Below are positions 9,190 to 21,929 of a stretch of DNA of 64,000 bases, piece after piece. The translations under genes were made by a program, and so were the position numbers. Numbering within the stretch: position 1 is the stretch's first letter; each line of letters begins with the position of its first letter. Origin of the DNA: Marthasterias glacialis (taxonomy: Eukaryota; Echinodermata; Asteroidea; Forcipulatida; Asteriidae); NCBI GenBank assembly GCA_911728455.2, contig OU452223.1, positions 14,111,423-14,175,422 on the forward strand, written 5' to 3'. The notes beneath the pieces are model-generated. The model did no database searches. It had not been told where the DNA came from and saw only the letters and a program-made list of their open reading frames with translations.

Positions 9190-11450
9190 CATATAAATGT
9201 GTTAGCATTGACTCAATACTTCCCAAGTTGTTCTCAAGTTAATGTTATGTTGTCTACGAAATTTTTCAGAGATCACATTGTCCAATCCCTTAAAAACTTA
9301 GCAAACCAGTTGATGTTGTGCTGTCTGTTAAATTTTCTTGCGACGTATGTTGTCCAGTCATTCAAAAGCTTCACAGTCTTCCAATTTCAATACTCAAATT
9401 GTCCTCAAGTTGATGTTATACTGACTACTGATTTTGTGTCTCTTAAATTTTTCCTGTAGTACATGTTGTCCGGTCCCTCAAAATCTTGCCAACCTAATGA
9501 TTTTTCAGCAATCGAATGGTTCCCATGCCGATGTTGTTTTTTTCTCTTAACTTTTTTTCACGCTCATGTTGACAAGTATCTTAGAAAGTTACCAAACTTC
9601 TGATTTTCCAGCACTCAAATTGCTCCTTTGCCAATGTGTGCTGTCTCTTAAATTTCAACAAGGTGCTTGTTATCCAGTCCCTCAAAAAATTTGGTGAGCT
9701 ACCCGGTAATGGTTTTGGCACTCTCAAATTTTTCCCAAGCCGATGTTGTGCTGTCTCTAAGATATGCAACACCTCAAACATTTTTAGGCTCATGTTGCCT
9801 AGTCCCTTAGAAACTTGCCAACCTTTTGTTTTTTCAATTCTCAAATTGTTCCCAAGTCAGTGTTGTGCTGTCTTTTAAATTTTAACAAGGTTCGTGTTCT
9901 CCACTCCCTCAAAACTTGGCGACCTAATGGTTTTTGCACTCTTAAATTTTTCCCAAGCCAATGTTGTGCCGTTTCCTAATTTTCCCAGAGTCTCTTCAAA
10001 CCTAATGAGTTTTCAACTCTTAAATTGTTCCAAAGCTGATTTTTTTGCTGTCAGTAAAATTTTGTTGAGGCTAAATTTGTATATTCCTTTAAAAACTTGG
10101 CAACCGTATGATTTAACAACAGCCAAATTGTTCCCAAGCCAATGTTGTGCTGTGTCTTAAATTTTCTTGATTCTGATGTTGTCCAGTCCCTCAAAACTTA
10201 ACAATCTAATGATTCCTCAACTGTCAAAATCATTTCAAGCTGATGTTATGCCATCTCTTAAAATTTTTCCAAGGCTCATATTGTCCAATCCCTCAAAACT
10301 GGCCAACCCAATGATTTTTGAACTCTCAAATTGTTCCCAAGCAGATAATGTTCCTTCTTTTTTTTCAGGCTCATGTTGTCAAGTCTCGTAGAAACCTGCT
10401 AACTTTTTGATTTTTTAACACTGAAACTGTTCCAAAGCTGATGTGATGCCATCTCTTAAAGTCTCACAAAAGTTATTTTTGTCGAGTGCCTCAAAAAACT
10501 TTGCAATCTATTGTTTTTCCAACACCTACTTATTTGATGGCTCTCTGCTTCAGTGATCACCAAGCCCCCTGGCATATGACTCTCAGTGCCTCAAGCTGAT
10601 GACTATTCAAGGAACATCCTACAAGGTTGCAGAACTCATAAGCTTCAAGCTCTCTTGATTACCAGAATGGGTATGTAAAAATATTTCATTATATAGCATT
10701 GACTCTCAACCCCCCAGGTCACAGTGTAGCAATCAAATCACCAAGTTTCTTCCCAAACTGATGTTTTTTCATCTCTTAAATTTTCCTGACGCTCATGTTG
10801 TCCATTCCCTTAAAAACTTGCCAACCTAATGATTTTGCAGCTATCAAATTATTCCTAAACTGATGTTGTGCCCAACATCAGTTCTTTTGTGCCATTTCCT
10901 AAATGATATTTATGTTAACGCTGTCCAGTCTCTCAAAAACCAACTTATGTTTTTTCAAAAGTCAAATTTGTTCCCAAGCCGATGTGCCGTCCCTTCAATT
11001 TTCTCGATGCTCATTTTGTCCAGTCCCTCCAAAAATAGCCAACCTAATGTTTTTTCAACTCTCAAGTTGTTACCTAGCTGACGTTGTGCCGTCTCTGAAA
11101 GTTCCCTAGTTCAGTCCAGTCCCAGAAAAACTTACCAAACTAAGAACTTTTCAGCATTCAAACTGTTCCTAAGTCGATTTTTAACGCTCTGTTAAATTTT
11201 CCTGAGGCTCATGTTGTCCAGTCCCTTGAAAACTTGCAAACCTAATGGTTCTCAATGATCAATTTTTTTCTGAGCCGATGATGTGCTGTGTCTAAAATAT
11301 TCCATAAGTACATCTTTTCCAGTTCCTCAAAATCTTGCCAAGCTTGATATTTTACCACTATTAGAATTTTTTTAAAGATTATGTTGTGCTGTTTCTAAAT
11401 AAGCCAACCTAATGATTTTTCAGTTCTCAAAACCGAAGTTGTCCTGTCTC
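9190..11450 (+). repeat. 102-bp array, segment 7, with a partial exon B
   Basis: Diverged minisatellite. A 3' half of exon B (long form) sits at about 10,520-10,670 and is listed separately. Frames such as 9199-9459 and 9894-10,160 are translations of the repeat. Confidence 0.75.
10520..10670 (+). pseudogene. Exon B copy 4, 3' part only
   Basis: The block enters directly from the minisatellite without an acceptor, at CCAACACCTACTTATTTGAT, the middle of the long form. It runs to ACCAGAATGG before GTATGT. It includes GTGATCACCAAGCCCCCTGG and the ETSYRVAELI-type section (GGAACATCCTACAAGGTTGC). Loss of the 5' half makes it a truncated pseudo-exon. Confidence 0.5.
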
Positions 11451-11745
11451 CTAAAAGTTCCTAAACCAGTAGGCGTCGGATGACGTGTATACACCCAAAT
11501 GTTTCCCCTGCCTGGAAACAGATGCCGCGTATAGACGACATTGTGTAAAGGTACCCCAGATATTCAACTGCGGAGCATGCCCAGACCACACACACACACC
11601 GTCTAACGCTTCATTAATCCCACACAAGGACAAAAAGGTCTTGAATATGAATTGAATTGACTTTAATTGGCTTGAATTGGCATTTTCGGGCTATTAAGAG
11701 GTGTTTTTTTGTGTAATTTCCGATTATTTACCTTTGTCCTTTTTT
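11451..11745. other. Unclassified insertion; end shared with 40.15 kb
   Basis: The array is interrupted by CpG-containing non-repeat sequence (GTAGGCGTCGGATGACGTG, a CACACACACA tract), then TTGAATTGACTTTAATTGGC. From about 11,685 to 11,745 it matches 40,150-40,215 (GGCTATT..AGAGGT, then TTTTTGTGTAAT and CCTTTGTCCTTTT). The shared part ends in a pyrimidine tract like that of an acceptor. At the later site this tract precedes a candidate exon; here it runs into minisatellite. Confidence 0.5.
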
Positions 11746-14160
11746 TCAGTCTCTAAAAACCTGCTAATCTAATGATTTTTCAACAATAAAAATGTTCCCA
11801 AGCTGATATAATGGCATCTCTTAAATTTTCTCTAAGCTCATGTTGTCCAACCCCTCGTGAAAAGCCCAAATCTTAAAATTTTTCCTGAGGCTCATGTTGT
11901 CCAATCTCTTAAACATTTGACAACCTAATGATTTTTTAACTCTCAAATTGTTCCCGAGCGGATATTGTTCCTTCTCTTAATTTTTCTTCAGGCACTTGTT
12001 GCCAAGTCCCTTAGGAACTTGCCAACCTTTTGATTTTACAACACTCAAATCCTTACAAAGCCGATGTTGTGCCGCCTCTTAAATTTGCCCGAGGGTCATG
12101 TTGTCCAGCCCCTTAAAAACTTGCCAGCCTAATGTTTTCTCAACACACATTATTTCTCGTACTCAGATACTTGCAAATCTAAGGATTTTTCAACACTCAA
12201 ATTGTTCCCATGCTGATGTTGTGCTGTCTCTTAAATTTTCACAAGGCACATGTTGTCCAGTTCCTTAGAAACTTGCCATTCTAATGATTTTTTCAACTGT
12301 CAAGTTACTCCCAAGCTGATGTTGTGGTGTCTCTTGAATATTTCTGAGGTTCATGTTGTCCCATCCCTCAAAAGCTTGCCAACCCGATGATTCTTTTAAA
12401 CTTCTGTTATTCCCAATCCGATGTTGTTCCTTCTCTTAAATTTTCATCAGGCTCATATTGTCCATTACACCAGAAACTTGCCAATCTGATGATTTTTCTC
12501 AAATTGTTCCCAAGCCGTTTTGTGTGAGGTCTCTTAAATTTTTGAAGGGGCTCATATTGACAGAATCATCAAAGCCAATGATTTGTCAACTCACAAAGTT
12601 TTCCCAAGCCAATAGTGTGATGTCTCTGAAGTTTTCTTGATATTCATGTTAAGTCCCTTGACAAATAGCCAATCTAATGATTTTTTAAATCCCATTTTTT
12701 TCCCAAGCTGATTTTGCCTCTCAAAAACTTGTCAACCTGTTGATTTTTCAACTCGCACATTTTTTTTTCCCACGTCAGTGTTGAGCCGCCAAGGCTCATA
12801 ATATCCAGACCTTCACAATCTTGTCAATGGTCTGATTTCACCTCTCAAATTGTTTCCAAGCTGATATTGTGCCCTCTCTTAAATTTTCCTGAGGCTCATT
12901 TTGTTTAGTACCTAAAAAACTTACCAACCAAATAAATTGTCAAAACTCAAATTTTTCCCAATTTTGGTGTCTCTCTTCAATTGTCCACAAGCAATTGTTG
13001 TCCAGTCCCTCAAAAACCTACCAATCAAATGGCTTTTCAACACTTAAGTTGTTCCAAGGCTGTCTCTTAAATTGTTTGTGATGTCTCTTAAATTCTCCTG
13101 AGGCTCATGTTGACCAATCCGTCAAAAACTAGTCAGCCTAATGATTTTTCAACTCTCAAATTTTTCCCAAGCCAATGTTGTGCTGTGTCTGAAGTTTTCT
13201 TGATACTCCTGTTGTCCATTTCCCTCAGAAACTTGCCAACCTAATAATTTTTCAATACTCAAATTGTTCCCAAGGTGATGTTTTCCTGTCTCTCAAATTA
13301 TCCAACCTTATGAGTTTCCAAGCTGATGTTGTGCCTTCTTTTAAGTTTTCCAAAAGTAATTTGTCCAGTCCCTCAAACAGTTGTCAATCTAATGGTTTTC
13401 TTGAACATTCATATTTCCCCCAAGCTGAAATTGTGCTGTCTCTTGAATTGTCCTGAGGCTCACTGCCATCCAGTCAATAAAGTGGCATTTTTATGATATT
13501 TCAACTCTCACATTTATCCCAAGCAGATGCTTTTCAACATCTAAACATTTTCCCGAGTCTCACTTTGTCCAGGCCCTCAACACTCAAATTGCTCCCAAGT
13601 TGATGTTGTGCTGTCTCTTAAATTTTGCCAAAGTGCATGTTGTCCAGTGCCTCAAAAACATGCCAGCCTAACAAATTTTTAACACTCATGAAAGTTGCTC
13701 CCAAGCGCATGTTGTCCCATCTCTTAAACTTTCTGGAGGATTACGTTTTCCAGTCCCTCAAAAGATTGCCGACCTGATGTTTTGTTAACACTCAAAACTG
13801 TTCCCAAGCTGATGTTGTGGTGTCTCTAAAATTTTCGAGAGGATCATGTTGTCCAGCCTTTCAAAAGCTTGAAAACCTTATGATTTTTCTACAAAACCCA
13901 AACTGTTCACAAGTGTCTTTAATATTTCTGATGTTCATGTTATTTATTCTCTCAAAAACTGGTTAACCTTATAATTTTTCAGACTTCTGGATTTTTTACC
14001 AAGCCAATAGTGTCCAGTGCTGTCTCTTAAATTCTCTGCAGGCTTTTGTTGTCCCGTCCCTCAGTAACTTGCGAACCTAATGATTTTTCCAACTGAAAAC
14101 ATTCCCAAGCTGATGTCATGCCATCTTTCAAATGTTTTCAAAGTACATAATGTCATTTTG
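11745..14160 (+). repeat. 102-bp array, segment 8
   Basis: About 24 diverged units without any exon module or transposon that I can see. Confidence 0.8.
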
Positions 14161-14345
14161 GTCCAGCAAGGTCATTACTTGATTCTGTAAGTCGTATCTC
14201 GTGCAAACACGTTCCTTGCAACAACTTCCTATCTCAGTATACATTGACTTTGTGTGTACATCCAGGTTATTTTAAGTGATCATTCTAAAACTTGCATTTT
14301 ACATGAACGCTAATTTCGAAGATCGACCTTCCTGCACCGACATGA
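14161..14345. other. Small unclassified insertion
   Basis: About 185 bp unlike the repeat unit (GTCATTACTTGATTCTGTAA through CGACCTTCCTGCACCG) lies between GTCCAGCAAG and the resumed array. No inverted ends or target duplication are clear. Confidence 0.4.
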
Positions 14346-15625
14346 CAATATTGCCAAGGCCCTCAAAAACTTGACAACCTAATGTTTTTTTAACACTCAA
14401 ACTGTTCCCAGGCCAATGTTGCTCAGCCTTTTAAATTTTTACAAAGTACATGTTGTCCAGTAGTGTTCCCTAGCTGATCTTGTGCCATCTCTGAAATTTT
14501 CTATGAGGTCATGTGTTTGCTGTCCTTCAGAAACTTGTCAACGCCATGATTTTTTTTGCTTTTAAATTTTGACCGAGCCAATGTTGTGTAGTACCATCTC
14601 TTTAATTCTTTGGAGGCTTGTGTTCTCCCGCCCCTCAGGAACTTGCCAATTTAATATTTTTTCAAATGTGAAAATATTCTCAAGCTGATGTCATGACGTC
14701 TCGTAAATTTTGCAAAGTACATCTTATCCAGTACCTCATAAACTTGCCAATCTATTTTTTTACCATTTCTCAAATTCTTTCAGGAGCTGTTTTTGGGCCA
14801 TCTATTACAATTTTCCTGATGCTCATGTTGTCGGATCCCTCAAAAACTTGACAACCTAATTAATGGTTTCTCAAATCTAATTTTTTTCCAAGCCGATATT
14901 GTGTTGTCTCCAAAATTGTCTTCAGGCGCATGTTGTCCAGTCCCTGTGAAACTTGCCAACCTAGTAATTTTTCAACCCTCAAAATGTTACCAAGCTGAAG
15001 TTGTTTCCTCTCTTAAATTTTCTTCTTGCTCATTTTGAATAGTCCTTCAGAAACTTGCCAACCTAATGATTTTTCAACACTTGTTCCCAAGCTGATAATG
15101 TGCCATCTCTTAAATTTTCCAGAGTCTCATGTTTTCCAGTCCCTCAAAACTTGCCAGCCTAATGTTTTTTTCAACACTCAAATTGCTCTCAAAGCACGTG
15201 TCCACTTCCTCAAAAGTTTCCAGTCTGAGATTTTTTCAATTTTTAAATTGTTCCCAAGCTGGTTTTGTGCCATCTCTTGAATTTTCCCCAGCTATATGTG
15301 TTAGACCCTCAAAAACTTGCCAACCTAACTTTTTCCTAAGCTTTTGTGCTGTTGTCTCTGAGTGTTACTGAGGCTCACACTGTCCATTCATTCAAAAACT
15401 TACCAACATAGTGATTTTTCTAATTGTTCCCAAGGCTCATGTTGTCCTCTCCCTACAAAACCTTCGAAAAAAATGTTTATTCAGCTCTTAATGTTGTGCT
15501 GTCTCGTTTCTCGATGCTCCTGTTGTCCAATCTCTTAACACTTTCCAAACACATTATTTTACACCTATTAGATTTTTCCCGAGGTCGATGTTGTGCTGTC
15601 TCTTAAGTTTTCCCAATGCTCATGC
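14346..15625 (+). repeat. 102-bp array, segment 9
   Basis: Minisatellite; the part at 14,470-15,330 resembles 6,550-7,700, indicating an older block duplication. Confidence 0.7.
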
Positions 15626-16194
15626 AGACCTCATGCTTAAGGTTCAAAGGGGCACGGCCAGTTGGCCTTAAACTTCTTGAAAATGCTTGGGGCACCAAGG
15701 CCATCTTGAAGGGCACAAAGGCCAATTTCAAATTATGGAGAGCGATAGCGAGCTTTCAAAAATGGAGCTATAAAAAAAACTTGAAAAAAATGTTTTTATG
15801 ATGACGGCGCCTGCGGTCAAAATATTGCGTCTTCATGACATCATTTTGACCTCGAGCAATCATCCCTCAAAAAATATAAATTAAATAAAAAAATAAAACT
15901 CTTAAATTATACTGTTAAATATTCTTTTCGCCCATCCAGGGTATGTTATTATTTTAGCAAAATAAAGACTTCAAGTTGCATAGTTTTTTGTACAAGCTAC
16001 AATTTCCGATTGAACCATGTCGGCTGACCATGCTTTCACGTGCTTACACCAGCATGCAATGCTGTGTAATAGGCTAGTAGTAGGTACACCAGCGATGTCC
16101 CGAGCATGCACAGATCCGTCTAGGCTTAAGTGAAGGCATTTTGTCTAAATGCACTGGTATATTTTAGCAACAGGGCGTATTCTGTCGTTATATC
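15626..16194. other. Unclassified ~570-bp insertion
   Basis: Non-repeat DNA separates two array segments. Near the left end a short motif recurs three times (GGGGCACGGCCAGTTGGCC, GGGGCACCAAGGCC, AGGGCACAAAGGCC). It also holds an AAATAAAG signal near 15,960 and a palindrome-like TTGACC/GGTCAA pair around 15,810-15,850. An open frame at 15,616-15,801 begins in the array and is not convincing. No terminal repeats were found by eye. Confidence 0.45.
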
Positions 16195-16302
16195 TTGTCC
16201 CTAAAAAACTTGTCAATCTAATGTTTTTTAAAATGTCAAATTGCTCTTCAGCCGGTTTTTAAATTTGTCTTCATCATACATTACACTTTGTTTCTGTTTT
16301 AG

Positions 16303-16457
16303 ATAAGAAACATTAACCGTTTTCAAGAAGACAATATTGACCGGTTGTGGATCCAGGAGTGTGTGGAGAAGTTGGAGAAATTGCTGCTGACTATTCAAGA
16401 TACATTTACAGGGTTGCACAACCAATAAGCACCAAGCTGTCTTGAATACCAGAATGG
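16303..16457 (+). pseudogene. Exon B copy 5
   Basis: The acceptor is TTTCTGTTTTAG and the donor GGTACGT. In phase 0 it reads IRNINRFQEDNIDRLWIQEC, then VEKLEKLLLTIQDTF; this is the clearest coding-like short form. After the QDTF section the frame fails before the donor. The short form is about 155 nt. Confidence 0.5.
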
Positions 16458-17768
16458 GTACGTCAAAATATTTCATCATATAGTACTAAACTTGCCAACT
16501 TTTTGTTTTTCCAATTGTCAAATTGTTCCCAAGTCAATGTTATGCTTATCCTTAATTTTTATAACAAGGTTCATGTTCTCCACTCCCGCGAAACTTGGTG
16601 ACCTAATGGTTTTTGCACTCTCAAATTTTTCCCAAGCTGATGATGTGTCATCTCCTAGTTTTTCCCAAGTCTCTTGTCATACAGTTCCTCAAAACTTGCC
16701 AACCTAATGAGTTTTCAACTCTCAAATTGTTCCAAAGCTGGATTTTTTTGCTGTCAGTAAAATTTTTGATGAGGCTCAAGTTGTATATTTCTTGAAAAAC
16801 TTGTCAACCTTATAGATGATTTAACAACAGCCAAATTGTTCCCAAGTCGATGTTGTGCTGTGTCTTGACTTTTCTTGATTCTGGTGTCCAATCCCTCAAA
16901 ACTTGCTAATCTAATGATTGTTCAACTGTAAAATCGTTTCAAGCTGATGTTATGCCATCTCTTAAAATTGTCCAATCCCTCAAAACGTGCTTACCTTATC
17001 ATTTTTGAACTCATAAGTTGTTGCCAAACATATGTTGTTCCTTCTTTTGATTTTTTTCAGGCTCATGTTGTCAACTCTTGTAGAAACCTGCCAACCTTTT
17101 GATATTTCAACATTCAAACTGTTCCCAAGCTGATGCTAAAGTCTCCCAAAAATTTTGTCCAGTGCCTTAAAAAATTTGCCAATATATTGTTTGTCCACTC
17201 TTGAATTGTTTCCAAGCTGATGTACCATCTTGTGTTGTCCAATCCCTAAAAAATTGACAAACTAATGATTTCTGAAATCTAAACTTTTTTCCAAGTCGTG
17301 TCATCTCTAAAAGTTTCTTGAGGCTCATGTTCTGCTGTCCCTCAGCCAGTTGCTAATCTTTTGATGTTTTCAATACTCAAATTGTTCACAAGTTGATCTT
17401 CTGACGTCTCTTAAATTTTGCCAATCCACATGCTGTCCAGTCCCTTAAAACTTGCCAACTGAATGACTTTTCCAATTCTTTTAAATTCTTAGGAGGGGGA
17501 GTCTTCTGAGGCTCATGTTGTCCGATCCCTCAAAAACTTGACAACCTAATGATTTCTAAAATCTAAATTTCTTTCCAAGCCAATGTTCTCAATATCATGC
17601 TGTGTTTTCTTTTAATTTTTCCCAAAGAACAAGTTACCATCAAAAACCTGCAAACCTAATTGTTTTACAATTATCAGGGTACAATTTAATACTTTATAAT
17701 TCTTTGCTGTTTTCAGAAATGAACATTTGTCAAAATGTTTTATACAGTGTATCTTATTCTGTTTGCAG

Positions 17769-17896
17769 ATTATTCACTGATTGAAAAGCAGTATCTATCA
17801 TGGACAAGAACGTCGTTCATCAGCAGATGCTTTTATAAAGGTCAACTTGGAATATCATGTTTGGAATGTCTACGCATCAATCCCTGATTGTCTGAG
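17769..17896 (+). pseudogene. Exon A copy 2
   Basis: The acceptor tract is TTATTCTGTTTGCAG and the donor GTATGA. The first residues are YSLIEKQYLSWTRTSF. At 128 nt it is four bases shorter than the open form, so the frame shifts inside. Copies at 33,513 and 42,560 share this 128-nt subtype, with the same LSWTRT variant and the same downstream array, marking one duplicated lineage. Confidence 0.55.
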
Positions 17897-18119
17897 GTAT
17901 GATTTTTCAACACTCAAGCTGTTCTCAAACCGATGTGGCTCAGTCTTATAAATTTTCCCCCAAAACATGTTTCCAAGCTGATAATGTGCCTTCTCTTGAA
18001 TTTTCCCCAGTTACACCTATGAGATTTTCCCAAGTTGTCCAGTCCTTCAAAAACTTCCAAACCTTCTAATTCCAAAACTCAAATTGTTCTCAAGTTGTTG
18101 CTATGCTGTCTCCAGGCAT

Positions 18120-18290
18120 GATATTCTTCCTACTTTAGTCTGATTTCTGATTTGTTTTGTCCTTGAAAAAACTGTAATTAAATAGCCTGAACAGTCTATC
18201 TACCATATGTACATGTGTAGGCAAGCCCCTGTACTGTACTCAGTAAACATTGTGCTACTTTTTTTCCAAGGGCCAAATATGATGCCTCTG
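18120..18290. other. Non-repeat island kept in three duplicated blocks
   Basis: The stretch from GGCATGATATTCTTCCTACT to about GTACATGTGTAGGC is not made of the 102-bp unit. It recurs with few changes at about 33,892-34,025 and 42,945-43,085, each time after an exon A of the 128-nt subtype. It has no open frame and may be original intron sequence. Confidence 0.6.
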
Positions 18291-18639
18291 TCTACATAAT
18301 TTTCTCAAGGTCATGTTGTTCACTCCCCTTAAAAACTTGCCAACCTAATGATTTTCATCTCCCACATTGTTTTCTTGCATTTGTTGTGCTGTCTCTTAAG
18401 TTTTCTCTTAAGCTGATGTTGGGCAATCCCTCAAAAACCTGCCAACCTAATAATTGTCTAACCCTGACATTTTTTTCTGAGCTGATTTTGTGCTGCCTCA
18501 TATATTTTCTTTGGGCTCATGTTGTCCATTTCCCTAAAAACTTGCCAATCTAATGGTTTTTGTAACTTTCAAATTGTTCTCAAGCTGACTCTTAACTGTT
18601 TCTTCATCACACATTACACTTTGTTTGTTTCTTTGTTAG

Positions 18640-18897
18640 ATAAGAAACATTGACCTGCTTCAAGAAGACAATATTGACCAGTTGCGGATCCAGTAGGGTG
18701 TGGAAAAGGTGGCCCCGTCTCTCCAACGCCGCAGACAAAATTAATCCAACACCTTTATGTTTGTTGGCTGTCTGCATCAGTGATCACCAAGCCCCCATGC
18801 AAATGACTCTCAGCACCCCATGGTCATGACATTTCAAGAAACATCCTACAGGGCTGCAGAACTCATCAGCTTCAAGTTCTCTTGATTACCGGAATGG
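18640..18897 (+). pseudogene. Exon B copy 6 (long form)
   Basis: The acceptor is TTTCTTTGTTAG and the donor GGTATGT. It opens with IRNIDLLQEDNIDQLRIQ, the nearest to consensus in the window, then meets TAG where other copies have GAG. The long-form middle part and the ETSYRAAELIS section are in different frames. The long forms at 5354, 18,640 and 43,303 share the same downstream flank of AGCACTGACTCATTACCTCC type. Confidence 0.55.
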
Positions 18898-21806
18898 GTA
18901 TGTAAAAATACTTCATCATGTAGCACTGACTCATTACCTCCCAGGTCACAGTGAAGCAATCAAATCACTAAGTTTCTTCCGAAGCTGATGTTTTGCCATC
19001 TCTTAAATTCTCCTGAAGCTCATGTTGTTCGTTCCCTTAAAATTTTTCCAACCTAATGAAGTTCGACTATCAAATGATTCCTAAGCTGATGTTGTGCCTT
19101 CTCTTACACTTTCCCAAAGCACATCTGGTCCAGTCCCTCAAAAACCTGCCAATTTAATGTTTTTTCAACTATTAAATTGTTCCTGAGCTTTTTTGTGCCG
19201 TCTGCTTAATGTTGTTTATGCTCACTCTGTCCAATCCCTCAAAAGCTTATCAACCGTATGTTTTTTTAAAACTCAAATTGTTCCGAAGCTGATGCTGTCT
19301 CTTACATTTTTTTGAAGGACATGTTGTCCTTTCCTTCAGAAACTTGCCAATTTTGCAACACTGAAATTGTTCCCAAGCTGATATCATGCAGTCTTTTAAA
19401 TTTTCTCTAAGCTCATGTTGACCAATCACCACGAATGTTGTGCCCTCTGTTGGAAAGCCAAAAATTTTTCCAAGGCTTATTTGTTCCATCCATTAAACAT
19501 TTGACCGCGTTTTGATTTTTCAACTTTCAAACTGTTCCCAAGCCGATGTTGTTCCTTCTCTTAATTTTTCTTCCGGCTCATGTTGTCAAGTCCCTTAGCA
19601 ACTTGCCATCCTTTTGATTTTCAACACTCAATTCATTACAAAGCCGATGTTGTGCTGTCTCTTAAATTTCTCGGAGGCCTATGTTGTCCAGTCCCTCAAA
19701 AGCTTGGCAGCCTAATGATGTTCATCATTCAAATTGTTCTCGAGCTGATGTTGTGCCGTCTCTTAAATTTTCTCAAGGTTCTTGTTGTCCAGTTCATCAA
19801 AACTTGCCACCCTAATGATTTTTTATTGTTCAAATTGGTCCCAAGCCAACGTGTGCCTCCTATGAAATTGTCTGGAGCTGATGTTGTGCCGTCTCTTAAT
19901 TTTTTGAGGCTTATGTTGACCAGTCCTCATAAAAATATGCCAACCTTATGATTTTTTATCACTCGATGTGTTCCAAAGCCATCTCTTAAATTTTCCAAAG
20001 GCTCGTATTTTCTAGTCCCTCAAAAGCTTGCCAACCTTATGATTTTTCAACACTCTTATCGTCCCAAACCGATGTTGCTCAGTCTTTTACATTTTCCCAA
20101 AGTACATGTTGTCGAGTCCCTTGACATCCTAATGATTGTTCAACACTCAAACAGTTCCCAAGCTGATGTTTTGCCGTCTCTTAAATGTTCCAAAAGTTGC
20201 CCAAATATGTGTCAATCTATTGGTACTTTCAACACTCACATTTTTCACAAGTCATTGTTGTGCTGTTTCTTAAATGTTCTTAGTACTCATGTTGTCCAGT
20301 CCCTAATAAAATTACAAACTTAATGTTTTTTACATTCCTAGATTTTCTCTTAAATTGTCCTGAGGCTCATGTTGTCTAGTCTCTAAAAAACTTGGTAATC
20401 TAAAGGTTTCCCAAGTCTCTTATTGATCCCAAGCAGCTCTTTTGCCATCTCTTAAAATTTTCCCGAGGCTCATGTTGTCCAGGCCCTTGAAAACTTGCCA
20501 ACCTCTTGATTTTTCAACTTTCAAATTGTTCCCAACCTAATGTTGTGCCATCTCTAAAATTTCCCCCAAACTAAATGTTCTGTCCCTCAAAATCTTGCCA
20601 TTCTAATGATTTTTGAAATCTCAAAATGTTCCCAAGCTGATGTTCTATCTCATAAATCCTCTTAAGGCTTGGGTTGTCCAGTCCTTCAAAACTTGCCAAC
20701 CTAATAATTTTCCCACTGTAAAACTGTACCCAACCCGATGTTGTGCGCTCTCTCAAATTTTGCCAAATAACATGTCTTGTTCATCAGAAACTTGCCAACC
20801 TGATGATTTTTTGACACTTCAATTGTTCCAAAGCTGATGTTATGCCGTTTCTTAATTTTTTCTTGTCCCGTCCTTCAGCAACTTGCCAACCTTTTGAAAT
20901 TTCAACTCTCAGATTTTTCCCAAGCTGATGTTGTGCTGTCTCTGAAAATCCCGGTTGCATCATGTTAAGTAAATGTTATCCACTCCCTTAAAAATGTGTC
21001 ATCCTAATGATGTTCCAACTCTCAAATCGTTCCCAAACTGATGTTGTTTCATCTCCTAAGTATTTAGGAGGTTCATGTTGTCCAAGCCCTCCAAAACTTG
21101 CTAACCTTATGATTTTTTTGTTATTTAAATTTTACAAGCCAATGTTGTGTCTTAAATCTCTGCAGGCTTGTGTTGTCCCTCAAAACTTGCCGACCAAAGG
21201 TGAAATTGTTCCCAACCTGATGTCTTGCCGTCTTGTAAATTTTCCCAAAGCATATATCGTCCAGCGCCTCAAAAACATACCAATCTGTTTTTCCTGGGCT
21301 GATTTTGTGCCATCTTTTGCATTTTTTCCGGGGCTCATAATGTCCAATCCCTTGAAACCTGTTTTTCCTAAGCCAATATTGTGTTGTCTCTAAAATTTGC
21401 TTCAGGAACATGTTGTCTATCCCCTCAGAAACTTGTCAACCTAAGATTTGTCACCTCTCAAATTGTTCAAAAGCTGAAGTTGTGCCCTCTCTTAAATTTT
21501 CTTCAGGCTCATGTTGTCCAGTCCTTCAGAAACTTTCCAACCTAATGATTTTTCAACACTCATACTGTTCCCAAGCTGATTATTGCTATCTATTACATTT
21601 TTCCGGAGGCTCGTGTTTTCAAGTGCCTCAAAACTTGCCTGCCTAATGTTTTTTCAAAACTCAAATTGCTCTGAAGCGGATGTTGTTCTGTCTCTTAATT
21701 TTCTCAAAGCATGATGTTCAGTTCCTCAAAAGTAGCCAACCTTAAATTGTTTAACTCGTTAATTGTTTAAAAAGATGTTAATTTTGCATTGGGGATAAAG
21801 AAAAGA

Positions 21807-21918
21807 ATTTGTAATTTTTACCCATACACCAATTTTTAATTTTTTTTTTCACAGGACTTGGGAAGTACTGAGTATACAGTGCTTAACGCACATCGGTGTA
21901 TGGGTAAAAATTACAAAT
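21807..21918. mobile_element. SINE tail remnant flanked by a 24-bp perfect inverted repeat
   Basis: TACTGAGTATACAGTGCTTA and CATCGGTG (about 21,866-21,898) are the tail of the SINE seen intact at 4425. The tRNA-like head is missing. ATTTGTAATTTTTACCCATA (start of 21,807-21,830) is repeated in perfect inverted form, 24 nt, at 21,895-21,918, so the remnant could fold back on itself. Confidence 0.7.
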
Positions 21919-21929
21919 AATATTCTTTA

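Larger units (their letters stand above)
16195..21780 (+). repeat. 102-bp array, segment 10, containing exon modules
   Basis: Minisatellite interrupted by exon B copy 5, exon A copy 2 and exon B copy 6. The part at 16,800-18,250 is closely matched by 30,470-34,040 and 41,400-43,090, and 19,580-20,100 by 35,300-35,830, so this segment belongs to large duplicated blocks. Confidence 0.75.

Noticed and set aside
582-15371. Dozens of 60-120-codon frames across the 102-bp array (for example 3260-3586, 6296-6658, 9894-10,160)
   Set aside because: All translate the same diverged repeat (LxxPSKxxQPNDFSTLKLFPS and similar). They shift frame between units and have no independent support.
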